Source: CAWDPQ01 sp049642465
Lineage (GTDB): Bacteria; Acidobacteriota; Vicinamibacteria; Vicinamibacterales; 2-12-FULL-66-21
Assembly: GCA_049642465.1 (NCBI GenBank)
Contig: JBAROV010000049.1
Coordinates: 62,001 to 126,000 of the forward strand
DNA length: 64,000 nt
Reading direction: 5' to 3'
Numbering within the stretch: position 1 is the stretch's first letter; every line of letters starts with the position of its first letter. The position numbers were made by a program, and so were the translations under genes. A model generated the notes under the pieces. That model searched no databases. It was not told the origin of the DNA and was given only the letters and a program-made list of their open reading frames with translations. Shown piece after piece: positions 31,593-40,633 of this stretch.

Positions 31593-33061
31593 CGAGGTGT
31601 AGCCATCCTGGCCAGATCTCGTTCGATTCCGGCCGCGAGTTCCGTCTGGCCCGTCACCGTGGCCCGCCGAAGCGCCTGTTCGGCGCATTCTCGCGCTCTC
31701 ACGCTTTCCTGCGCCCCCCACCACGCTCGAGCGAGCGCGAACCATAAGCGAGGCGTGTCGGCATCCTCCGATCGCGGCAGCCGTTCGGTCTGTTCGCCGG
31801 CTTCGCGCAACCGGCCAAGCCGGATGAGAGCGACAGCCAGGCTGAATCGAGCGCTTCGATGCAGTGGATCGTTCGCGACAGCCTGCTGGTAGTGCGTGAC
31901 GGCTTCTTCCAGTTGTCCCCGTGCGGCGAGCAGCGTCGCGAGATTGTTGTGCGATGGCGCGTGAAACGGGTTGATGTCAAGGGCGTGTCGGAATGCCTCG
32001 ATCGCGTCACCCTCCCCTCGCGCCGAGGCCTTCAAAACTCCGTAGTTGTAATGGGCCTCGGCCGCACTGCCTTTCAGTGCCAGAGCCGCCCGATAGTGGA
32101 ATTCCGCCTCCTCCGTCCGGCCGAGTCGCCCATAAAGGGAGATCAGATTGACGTGCGCCTGCGCAAGAGTGGGATCCGCAGCGATGGCCTTCAGGTGCTG
32201 CGCGATCGCCTCCTGCACTCGGCCCTCCGACGCAAGCGCCGAACCGCGCACGAGCAGATGTCGTGCGGTGTTGTTCAGCGAATTGACCGAGTCGAGAACG
32301 GGATCGGGCGGAAGCGGACGCCGGGCGCCCCATCGGCGAAATGCCTCGGCGTGATCATGGGCAAGCGCGTCGAGACCGGAGTCACGATAGGCAAGCGCGA
32401 GGGCATAATGCGCGGTACCGAATTGCGGAGAGATCTCGACAGCTCGCTGGTAATGCGCGACGGCTGCTTTGACCTCGCGGCGCATCGTGGCAACTCGTCC
32501 GAGACCGTAATGCGCAATCGCAAGATCGGGCACCTCGCGTACGAGTGCGGCGTACTCTGCGAAACTGGCATCCAGATCGCCGGTCGTCAGCAGCGTGTCG
32601 GCCAACTGAATCCGCGCGGGTAGGTAATCCCGATTGCTCGTGACCGCTCGGCGCAAAGACTCAGCCGCCGCTGCATAATGACCGAGCTTCGCCTGCTCGA
32701 TCCCGAGGAGATAGGCCCAGGACACGGCGCGCGGATCGAGCGCATGTGCGGCGCGGTAACATGACTCGGCTGAGCGGTGCTGATCGTAGGCGTGCAGCAG
32801 CATTCCGACCCGTCCCACCGCCGAGGGGTCGTCAGGATGTCGTCGCGCTTCATCGACCGCGTCCTGAATGCCGGTGCGGACCGCCGCCGGCAACTCGTCG
32901 AGCCGCAGTTCGGGGAGTGTCTGCTGGAGTCCGGCTGCGCTGGATGCCGCCACGACCGAAGTCGAAAGAGACAGAGCGGTGAGGAGCATCGCGGCACGTC
33001 GCATGCTGGCGCGCATCGCCACGGTGCTCGGGAGGCCCGAACGGCGGCTGATCTGGCTCAA
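31589..33061 (-). CDS. Exported tetratricopeptide repeat protein
   Basis: 490 residues. A hydrophobic N-terminal segment (RAAMLLTALSLSTSVVAASSAAG, with Met codons at residues 1, 16, 20 and 25 as possible starts) looks like a signal peptide. At least eight TPR-type helical pairs follow, e.g. ESCYRAAHALDPRAVSWAYLLG, AHYQRAVEISPQFGTAHYALAL and AEFHYRAALALKGSAAEAHYNYG. It is the first gene of the TPR-CRTAC1-receptor set and ends in an ATGA overlap. It is probably a periplasmic scaffold for protein-protein contacts; the partner is unknown. Confidence 0.8.
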   Translation of the reverse strand: MSQISRRSGLPSTVAMRASMRRAAMLLTALSLSTSVVAASSAAGLQQTLPELRLDELPAAVRTGIQDAVDEARRHPDDPSAVGRVGMLLHAYDQHRSAESCYRAAHALDPRAVSWAYLLGIEQAKLGHYAAAAESLRRAVTSNRDYLPARIQLADTLLTTGDLDASFAEYAALVREVPDLAIAHYGLGRVATMRREVKAAVAHYQRAVEISPQFGTAHYALALAYRDSGLDALAHDHAEAFRRWGARRPLPPDPVLDSVNSLNNTARHLLVRGSALASEGRVQEAIAQHLKAIAADPTLAQAHVNLISLYGRLGRTEEAEFHYRAALALKGSAAEAHYNYGVLKASARGEGDAIEAFRHALDINPFHAPSHNNLATLLAARGQLEEAVTHYQQAVANDPLHRSARFSLAVALIRLGRLREAGEQTERLPRSEDADTPRLWFALARAWWGAQESVRARECAEQALRRATVTGQTELAAGIERDLARMATPR

Positions 33062-33264
33062 GTGTCGGAGTATGTGTCTGCCCGATCAGGGTGCGCCATC
33101 CGGCAAAGGGGGGAAATTTCGCCCCGGAAATGCAGGGAGAAGCTTAGCCAACTCAACATTTGACCTCGGACAGGGGTCAATCTCGATACATGTCACCTGC
33201 GGTCGGAACAGGTCGGGCGGTCAATTCAGGCTTCGAAGTGAACTTCAACGTTCGGTAAGGACGC

Positions 33265-34634
33265 GTGCATTCGGTGAACGGAAGGTTGCGAACTGCCTCT
33301 CTGCCGCACGCGTGGCGGGAACGCCTGCGCTTCGTGGTCGCGCTGGTCTTCGTGTCGATGGGTGCGGCGATGTTCGCCGTTGTCTTTCGAGGCTCGCTGG
33401 CGCTCTGCTATCGGGCTCTGTTCCGGGCGACCAACGTAGTCGACGCCATCGCAAACCTCCCAGCCTGGCTGCGTTTTGGCGTGCCGATCCTCGGGGGCCT
33501 TGTCGCTGGAACAATTTCCAGACTGCGAGTCTCGGCCCGCCAGGGTGTCAGCAACGTCATGGAAGCGGTCGTGCTCGGCAATGTCGCACTGTCGCTGCGG
33601 ACCACGCTCTATCGCGTCGGCGCATCGTGGTCCGCGATTGCTGCCGGCATGTCGATTGGGCGGGAGGCCCGCTCATTGAGTTCGGCGGTTCGCTTGGCGC
33701 GACGGCGGGGCGACTCATGCGAACGCCGCTCGATTCCACGCGAGTCCTCATCGCGTCGGGCACAGCCGCCGGTTTTGCCGCCGCCTATAACACGCCATTT
33801 GCAGCCGTGTTGTTCGTTTTCGAAACGATCGTTGGCGTGGCCGCTCCGGCAGCGATGCTGCCAGCCATCGCATCCACGGTGTTCGCGACTTCGCTCACTC
33901 GCGCGATCGTCGGCGCCGGTCCTATCTACGGACAACGCGCGTTTGCTGTTGAGTCGTATCGGGATGTGGTGGCGTTCGGCCTGCTTGGACTGGTGGCCAC
34001 TCTCGCGGCTCTCGGATTCAAGCGAACGCTGTCGCTGATGGAGGATGGCTTCGAGCGCCACGCCCCGCCGCAGCCCCTGCGCGCAGCGATGGGCGGTGTG
34101 CTCGTCGGTGTCATCGCCATCGCACTGCCGGAAGTCGCAGGCAACGGCTACGAACCGCTCAACGGCATCTTGGATCAGAGGATGGCCCTTGGCGAGGTCG
34201 CCCTGCTGCTGTTTGCAAAAGTGTTCGCGACCAGTGCATCGGTGGCTTCGGGTGTGCCGGGCGGTATTTTCACGCCGATGTTGCTCGTTGGCGCCGCGCT
34301 GGGGACACTCTGGGCGCAGCTGGTGTCGAGCATCGTGCCGGGGGCGACGGTGAATGCCGGCGGTTATGCTCTCGTCGGTATGGCAGCCGCGACGGCCGCG
34401 AGCATCCACGCACCTTTGACCGCCGCCGTGCTGGTGTTCGAGTTGTCGGGAGATTTTCCGATCGCCATCCCGCTGCTCCTCGCGACGTTGCTGTCGACGA
34501 CTTTCTCGAGGTTGCTCGGCAGCGAGTCGGTGTACGACGCGGAGCTGCGGAGAAAGGGCCTGGGATGGAAACTGACGCTCGAGGGCCGTCAACTCACCAA
34601 TGAGCCTGAAACCGACCTCGCGCGCAAGGACTGA
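33265..34634 (+). pseudogene. ClC chloride channel/transporter, frameshifted at the GREGP motif
   Basis: The N-terminal half is read from GTG 33265 (AAGG five bases before): MHSVNGRLR..., then GVSNVMEAVVLGN...RVGASWSAIAAGMSIGRE. At about 33664-33668 the frame must step back by one base to continue GPLIEFGGSLGATAGRL..., with GVPGGIFTPMLLVGAALG and ASIHAPLTAAVLVFELSGD further on: together a complete ClC family protein of about 455 residues. One extra G after GGGCGGGAG would restore the conserved GREGP selectivity filter. It could be a real inactivation, an assembly indel in a G-rich tract, or (least likely) recoding; no slippery heptamer was seen. Confidence 0.8.
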
Positions 34635-34842
34635 CGGGTTACGCGCTGTGGCGGGGCCGCCGCCCCACGGAGGTTGTGACCGCGACAACCTCGACGCGGC
34701 GTTCGCTTCGCGGCGCTCGGAGAAGTGGCGGTCGAACGATCGGCTTGCGACAATAGAACCGGGCGGCGGTCCCGAACTGACCGTAACGTTTGCGCGGTCG
34801 TCTGTCACTCCGGTCGAGACGTGAGTTCTCCCAAGGAAATGC

Positions 34843-35811
34843 TTGATCCAGACACCTCGAACCGGAACCGCGCCCCGTTCTCCTGTTGCAATACCCAGCG
34901 CCGGAACCGCCATCATCCGACTCGAAGGTAAGGAAGTCCGGCTCACGAACCTCGAAAAGGTGTTCTGGCCCGAGCAGCGCATCACCAAGGGCCAACTCAT
35001 CCAGTACTACGCCGACGTTTCGCCCTTCCTCCTGCCACACATCCGCGATCGCGCGATGGTGATGAAGCGCTACCCGCACGGCGCGACCGGCGACTTCTTC
35101 TTCATGAAGCGCGCCCCGGTCCCGCGTCCCGACTGGATTCGCACGTGTTCGATCGAACACGACTCGGGCAACGTCATCGACTTTCCCGTCATTGACGATC
35201 TCGCATCGTTGCTCTGGGTGATCAACCTCGGGTGCATCGACCTGAATCAGTGGTACGCGAAATGTGACGACGTGGATCGACCCGACTATCTCCACTTCGA
35301 TCTGGACCCTGGTGTGGGCGCCGGGTGGGACGCCGTGCTCGAGTGCGGACGGATCGTGCGCGACGCGCTCGATTCGCTCGACATGCCATCACTGGTGAAG
35401 ACGACCGGGTCGCGCGGATTGCACGTCTACGTGCCGATTGTGCGTGGACCCGTTCAGAAAGAGGTGTGGACCCTCGCGAAAGCGCTCGCTGTGGAGCTGG
35501 CGGCTCGGAATCCGTCGCTCATGACCGCTGAGTATCGCGTCGCGAAACGCCCCAAGGGACGCGTCCTGGTGGATTACAACCAGAACGCCTGGGGGCGAAC
35601 GCTGGCCTCGATTTATTCAGTGCGTCCGCGACCGCGAGCACCCGTCTCCACCCCAGTGACGTGGAAGGAGGTGGAAAAGGCGGTCAAAATCGATGATTTC
35701 CGAATTGACAACGTGCATCCACGGCTCGCGAAGGTCGGAGACTTGTGGAAACCGCTGCTGCAATCGCGCGGTCGCGTCAACCTTGCGAAGTTCTTCAGGA
35801 TGCCGTCATGA
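34843..35811 (+). CDS. Stand-alone LigD-type polymerase/primase domain protein
   Basis: 322 residues from TTG 34843, with AAGGA about 7 bases upstream; no ATG precedes the conserved part. The archaeo-eukaryotic primase fold of the LigD polymerase domain is clear: LTNLEKVFWPEQRITKGQLI, FFMKRAPVPRPDWI, the metal-binding DYLHFDLDPG, KTTGSRGLHVYVPI and RPKGRVLVDYNQNAWGRT. In NHEJ-capable bacteria this domain fills gaps at Ku-bound breaks. Here it lacks ligase and phosphoesterase domains and no ku gene is nearby. Its TGA lies head to head with the stop of treY, overlapping by six bases. Confidence 0.85.
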   Translation: MIQTPRTGTAPRSPVAIPSAGTAIIRLEGKEVRLTNLEKVFWPEQRITKGQLIQYYADVSPFLLPHIRDRAMVMKRYPHGATGDFFFMKRAPVPRPDWIRTCSIEHDSGNVIDFPVIDDLASLLWVINLGCIDLNQWYAKCDDVDRPDYLHFDLDPGVGAGWDAVLECGRIVRDALDSLDMPSLVKTTGSRGLHVYVPIVRGPVQKEVWTLAKALAVELAARNPSLMTAEYRVAKRPKGRVLVDYNQNAWGRTLASIYSVRPRPRAPVSTPVTWKEVEKAVKIDDFRIDNVHPRLAKVGDLWKPLLQSRGRVNLAKFFRMPS

Positions 35812-38760
35812 CGTCAACCGTTGAAGGATTGCCACCGGCACCGTCTCGAAAATCTGCCCGGCAAACAGCCACGTCTCCGAGCCGGTGGACGTCGGACGCA
35901 GCTCAACCCCGGTAAGCACGTGCCGGTAACCGGCGGTCGCAAGTTGCGGCGGCAGGAGGACACGTGAAGTCCTCCAGGAATCCGCGCCGAGCGGGACCAC
36001 CTCACCGCTCCTTGCCAGCGTTGCGCACAATCGTGGCGCTACGAATACGATCGCCTCCTCAGCCAACACCCGTGCGAACGCGACGATGGATCCTTTGACG
36101 ACCGACTGTGTTTCGAGCGGAACGTAGCGCCCCTCGAGAAACAGATCCGGACGTTCGCGGCGCATCCGCAGGCCGGCAGCAGTGATCATGAGTTTGATGC
36201 GAGCGTCGGGCCACGAACGAAGATATTCGGCGACGCGATTCGATCGTTCCGGCGCATCGGCATCGAGCGTCGCCAGCACTTCGTCGAGGAGTTCCTGTCG
36301 TGTGGAGAAATCTACCGGCCGTCGATTGTCGGGATCCACCAGGCCGAGGTCCCAGAGATCGGTACCCTGGTAAAAATCCGGCACACCGGGTGAACCGAGC
36401 TTGAGGGTCGTCTGCGCCAGCGAGTTCAGCAGACCGAGTCCTGCAATGCGGCGCTGGAAGGGAAGCATGCCGCGCAAAAAACGCGCCGCGCCGGGCCCCT
36501 TGAGAACGCGTTCCACGAACCGCCGCAGCGCAGCTTCGTAGCCGTCGTTTTGCGTGATCCAGCTCGTGTGCTCTTTCGATTCGCGAACTGCCTTCAGCAT
36601 GTAGGCCTGGAGCCGATCCACGAGTTCACCCGGCGCCTCAGTCGTTTCGGCAGGAAGATCCAACGGCCATACCCCTACCAACGCCTGGTAGAAGCGATAC
36701 TCATCGTTGCGGTCTGGCGCTGGCTCACCGTCCACAAGCATTCGGTGCGCTTTATTGAGCCGCATCCATTTCGATACCTCTCGCCCCCACTCGTCAGGCA
36801 ATTCGGACAGGATATTGATCCGTGCCCGTACGTCTTCGCTGAGCTTCGTGTCATGCGTCGTGGTCGCCAGCATTTCGTACGGCCAATCCGAGAGCCGGCG
36901 GCTGTTGGCGTCGTGAAAGTTCTCAACCGATCGTCCGAAGACCGCCGGGTCGCCGCCGACTTCGTTGAGCGAGAGCAGCAGGTTGTAGCGGTAGAACGCC
37001 GTGTCCTCGAGTCCCTTTGCCTGGACCGGTCCGGTGTATTGCTGCAGCTTCATGGCAAACCGGCGTCGCTCGTGCGCTTCCTCGGCGGTCGCCGGCGGGT
37101 ATCCTTCTCGGCGGTCCCCCAGGCGTGGCTCAGCGTCCACCTCCCGCGGCAACATGACCTCGCGGAAAAAATCGAACAGGGACCCTTCCATCGCCGGATT
37201 TCGCCGGCGCGCCCTCGCGATGCCCTGCTCGACGACGGCGCGATCTTCCGGGGACCAGCCATGCTCGTCCACGTAGGTTCGGTACACCGGAAAGCAGGCG
37301 ACGACCTCGGTGATGACATCACGCATGCTGTCCAGCGTGAAGTCGCGGGACTTCCTGTTGCCTTCGCCGATGCGATCGAGCATGTGCGCCAACACGCTGA
37401 GCTCGCTGGCCATGGCCGTCGACATGATCAGACGTTTGCACGAGTAGAGAACGTCCTCGAACCGGACATCCCTTCCGGTGAGGCGGGTGTAGACCCGGCG
37501 CATGCGCTTGGCTTGCGCGCTGTCCACGAAGATCCCATTCAGATCGTTGAGGTAGTTGTAGCCAGTGGTGCCGTGGACCGCCCAGTGTGGCGGAAGGTGC
37601 TCGTTCCCCGAAAGGATCTTTTCAGCCACGACGTAGAGGCAGCGCTGATCGCCGTCATCGGCACTGGCCTCGCAGTCCCACACCTGAGCTGCGAGTTTTT
37701 GGAGATCCGCAAAGTATTTCGCCGGATCGAACAACCCATCGGGATGATCCAGCCGGACGCCCGTGACCTTTTTGTCGTGCAGCAGCGCTGCAAGAAGTCG
37801 ATGCGTGGTCTCGAACACCTCCGGAACTTCGACCCGGAGCCCTGCGAGCGTGTTGACGTCAAAGAATCTTCGGTAGTTGATCTCGTGCGAGGCAGTGCGC
37901 CAGTAGGCCAGCCGGTACGCCTGCGTCTCGAGAAGGTCGTGAAGCGCATCGAAGGATTCGGATTTGCCCGGCTCGCCATTGAAGCAGTTGACCGCCGCCT
38001 CGATCTGCTCGCACACCACGGGCGACTCGCTCGCGAGCCTCGCCAGCCGGCCGCGGGCCACCTCTTTCTCCCGCTGCCGCTCGGCGGCGCGCTCGGGGTC
38101 CGATTCGGTGTACGGCGGCATGTTCTCGAGCGACGAGACGATGCTCAGGAATTCATGTAACTGCGGATCGTCGGGTCCGAGGACCCGAGTCAGCGGATCA
38201 ACGGCAGTGCGGTAGACCCGCGGGGCCTGACGCGGATTGACTGGCAGCTCAACGTCGAAATACTTGAGTAACAACATGCCATCGCGAAAGATCAGCTGGA
38301 GCTCGCCATTCTCGAGCACGTTGCCATACTGATCGCCAAGGATTGGCAGGAGCAGCTTTGCGTGGAGCTCGGGTTTGATCGGCGTCCAGTCCACGTCGAA
38401 GAACATGGCAGCCGCGGCGCTCGGCCCGTTCTCGAGGAGGTCGCGCCACCACGGGTTCGTGCAACTGCCGATTCCCATGTGGTTGGGGACGAAATCGACC
38501 ACGTGTCCCATGTGATGCGCCGACACTGCCGAGACGAAGGCCGTGTGCGCTTCGGATCCACCAAGTTCGGGGTTGATCTCGTTGTGGTTGCACACGTCGT
38601 ACCCGTGCGTGCTGCCAGGTTCGGCGGTGAAGTACGGCGACGTGTACACGGCGTCCACGCCAAGCTTCGCGAGGTAGGGCACGATTCCCAACGCGGCGGG
38701 CAGCGGGAAGTCCTTGTGGAGCTGCAGCCGGTATGTGCTCGACGGAACGTATCGCGGCAT
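35806..38760 (-). CDS. treY: Malto-oligosyltrehalose synthase
   Basis: 984 residues, GH13 family. The start MPRYVPSSTYRLQLHKDFPLPAALGIVPYLAKLGVD and the segments GHVVDFVPNHMGIG, KVTGVRLDHPDGLFDPAKYF and YVVAEKILSGNEHLP are typical of TreY. It turns the reducing end of a maltodextrin into an alpha,alpha-1,1 linkage, giving malto-oligosyltrehalose, which TreZ then cleaves to free trehalose. The gene is one base downstream of treZ and last in the minus-strand cluster. Confidence 0.93.
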   Translation of the reverse strand: MPRYVPSSTYRLQLHKDFPLPAALGIVPYLAKLGVDAVYTSPYFTAEPGSTHGYDVCNHNEINPELGGSEAHTAFVSAVSAHHMGHVVDFVPNHMGIGSCTNPWWRDLLENGPSAAAAMFFDVDWTPIKPELHAKLLLPILGDQYGNVLENGELQLIFRDGMLLLKYFDVELPVNPRQAPRVYRTAVDPLTRVLGPDDPQLHEFLSIVSSLENMPPYTESDPERAAERQREKEVARGRLARLASESPVVCEQIEAAVNCFNGEPGKSESFDALHDLLETQAYRLAYWRTASHEINYRRFFDVNTLAGLRVEVPEVFETTHRLLAALLHDKKVTGVRLDHPDGLFDPAKYFADLQKLAAQVWDCEASADDGDQRCLYVVAEKILSGNEHLPPHWAVHGTTGYNYLNDLNGIFVDSAQAKRMRRVYTRLTGRDVRFEDVLYSCKRLIMSTAMASELSVLAHMLDRIGEGNRKSRDFTLDSMRDVITEVVACFPVYRTYVDEHGWSPEDRAVVEQGIARARRRNPAMEGSLFDFFREVMLPREVDAEPRLGDRREGYPPATAEEAHERRRFAMKLQQYTGPVQAKGLEDTAFYRYNLLLSLNEVGGDPAVFGRSVENFHDANSRRLSDWPYEMLATTTHDTKLSEDVRARINILSELPDEWGREVSKWMRLNKAHRMLVDGEPAPDRNDEYRFYQALVGVWPLDLPAETTEAPGELVDRLQAYMLKAVRESKEHTSWITQNDGYEAALRRFVERVLKGPGAARFLRGMLPFQRRIAGLGLLNSLAQTTLKLGSPGVPDFYQGTDLWDLGLVDPDNRRPVDFSTRQELLDEVLATLDADAPERSNRVAEYLRSWPDARIKLMITAAGLRMRRERPDLFLEGRYVPLETQSVVKGSIVAFARVLAEEAIVFVAPRLCATLARSGEVVPLGADSWRTSRVLLPPQLATAGYRHVLTGVELRPTSTGSETWLFAGQIFETVPVAILQRLTS

Positions 38761-38761
38761 G

Positions 38762-40633
38762 CTATCCGGCCGCGTCGTCCTGCCGCAGGACTACGGCACC
38801 CGCGCGTTCGAATCGAATGGCCGCGTCGCGAATCGTCGGCGGCATCGGATCCGCGCTGAACCGTGATTCCTCTGTGGTGAGCACCGGCTCAAAGTGATGC
38901 GCCGGAGAGGCGCAAGTCTCGTAGTTCACTTCCCCCGATCCTCGAAGGCGCGTTACGATCAGAAAAGTCTCCTCGTCACTCGATCGACGCATCACGATCG
39001 CATCCTCACCTGCGGTCCATGATTGTCCTGTGCGGCACTCACTTGCCTGAAGCGCGGGATGCGCGGCCCGAAGTCGCAGCAGCTCCGTGTACAGGGCAAG
39101 ATGCAGTGCGTGCGGTGGCGAGCTGCGCTCGTCCCAACGCAGCTTGCTCTGCTCGTAGGTGCCCAGGGCCTGAGGATCGGGAATCCGTTCGAGGTCGTCG
39201 CACGCCACAAACTCGGGAAAGTCCCTGAACTCCTGGCGGCGACCCTCTGAGACGGCGCGCCCGAGTTCAGGTCCGAGATCCGTAAAGAAGAGAAAGGGCG
39301 TGCTCGCCGCCCACTCCTGCCCCATGAACAACAATGGTGTGGTCGGCGACGTGAGCAAGAGCACGCTGGCCGCCCGCCACGAGGCTGCGTCGATGCCGTG
39401 ATGGAGGCGATCGCCGCATGCCCGGTTTCCGATCTGATCGTGATTCTGGAGGCACACGACGGAACAGAGCATCGGGACACGCGACGCGTCGGTCCCGCGC
39501 GTACGATTCATGTGTTTCGATCGCTGGCCCGTATACAACCACCCCTGCTGAATCGTCTGCGCGAGTTCCTCCGTCGTCCCCGAGTAGTCCTGGTAGTATC
39601 CGTGCGAATCTCCCGCAACGAGGCGGCGGATCGTGTGATGGAAGTCGTCAGCCCACACGCCGTCGAGCCCCCACCCGCCAGCTTCGCGTGGCTCGACGAT
39701 GGCCGATAGATTGCGGTCATCCTCAGCATGCAGTACGAGTGGCCGCGGCACAGCGGATCGCAGGCGCTCAGCCAATTCAGCGACCACGTGAACGGGACTG
39801 TCATCAATCAGGGCGTGTGTGGCATCGAAGCGCAACCCGTCAAGATGGTACTCGCGGATCCAGTGCAGCGCGTTGTCAATGATGAACATTCGCACGACCT
39901 CGGATCCAGGGCCGTCAAGATTGACCGCATCCCCCCAGGGGGTCGAATGCTGCGACGTCAGGTAGTGCGGATTGAATGCTCGCAGGTGCGCGCCTTCTGG
40001 ACCGAGGTGGTTGTAGACCACATCGAGCATCACGCCGAGCCCAAGGTCATGAGCGGCGTCCACCAAGGCGCGGAGATCATCGGGACGGCCGTACGCCCGC
40101 GCGGGCGCAAAGAGACACACGCCGTCGTAACCCCAGTTACGCTCACCCGGAAAGTCAGCGAGCGGCATGAGTTCGATGAGGGAGATGCCCAGTTCCCTGA
40201 GACGGGGGAGGCACCGTCGGGCCGCGTCGAATGTGCCTTCGGGTGTGAACGTGCCGACGTGGAGTTCGTAGACGACGCGTTCGCGCGCCAGGCGCCCGGT
40301 CCATCCAGCATCCCGCCAGTTGAACCGCGCAGCGTCGATGACTTCAGACGGTCCGTGAATGCCGAGCGGCTGAAAGCGTGACGCCGGATCCGGGCGAAGG
40401 TCGCTGCCATTCAACCGGTAGCTGTACTGATCGCCGGGTCTGGCGTCAGGGACGTGGATCTCGAACACGCCGGTTCGGGCGGGCGTCACCTCGTACGCGC
40501 CTCGTCGCTCGCCCGTGTGGAGGATGAGTTCGAGACGCGGGAGATCTCCAGACTCCGCGGTACCAGCCATCACGCGAAATCGAGTGCCGTCCTTGTCTGG
40601 AATCGCGCCGAAATACGGAGCGTCAGTCCACAT
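38762..40633 (-). CDS. treZ: Malto-oligosyltrehalose trehalohydrolase
   Basis: 623 residues, GH13 family with an N-terminal CBM48-like domain (FRVMAGTAESGDLPRLEL...). VVYELHVGTFTPEGTFDAA, VMLDVVYNHLGPEG, the nucleophile region LDGLRFDATHALID and the acid region VLHAEDDRNLS match TreZ. It releases trehalose from the TreY product. The start overlaps the treS-mak stop by about 11 bases. Confidence 0.93.
   Translation of the reverse strand: MWTDAPYFGAIPDKDGTRFRVMAGTAESGDLPRLELILHTGERRGAYEVTPARTGVFEIHVPDARPGDQYSYRLNGSDLRPDPASRFQPLGIHGPSEVIDAARFNWRDAGWTGRLARERVVYELHVGTFTPEGTFDAARRCLPRLRELGISLIELMPLADFPGERNWGYDGVCLFAPARAYGRPDDLRALVDAAHDLGLGVMLDVVYNHLGPEGAHLRAFNPHYLTSQHSTPWGDAVNLDGPGSEVVRMFIIDNALHWIREYHLDGLRFDATHALIDDSPVHVVAELAERLRSAVPRPLVLHAEDDRNLSAIVEPREAGGWGLDGVWADDFHHTIRRLVAGDSHGYYQDYSGTTEELAQTIQQGWLYTGQRSKHMNRTRGTDASRVPMLCSVVCLQNHDQIGNRACGDRLHHGIDAASWRAASVLLLTSPTTPLLFMGQEWAASTPFLFFTDLGPELGRAVSEGRRQEFRDFPEFVACDDLERIPDPQALGTYEQSKLRWDERSSPPHALHLALYTELLRLRAAHPALQASECRTGQSWTAGEDAIVMRRSSDEETFLIVTRLRGSGEVNYETCASPAHHFEPVLTTEESRFSADPMPPTIRDAAIRFERAGAVVLRQDDAAG

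Noticed and set aside
33664..33672. Programmed -1 frameshift in the ClC gene
   Set aside because: There is no X-XXY-YYZ slippery heptamer nor a clear downstream pseudoknot; a one-base indel is simpler.
36550..38160. 536-codon plus-strand ORF opposite treY
   Set aside because: Antisense shadow of a well-conserved GH13 gene, with no motif of its own.
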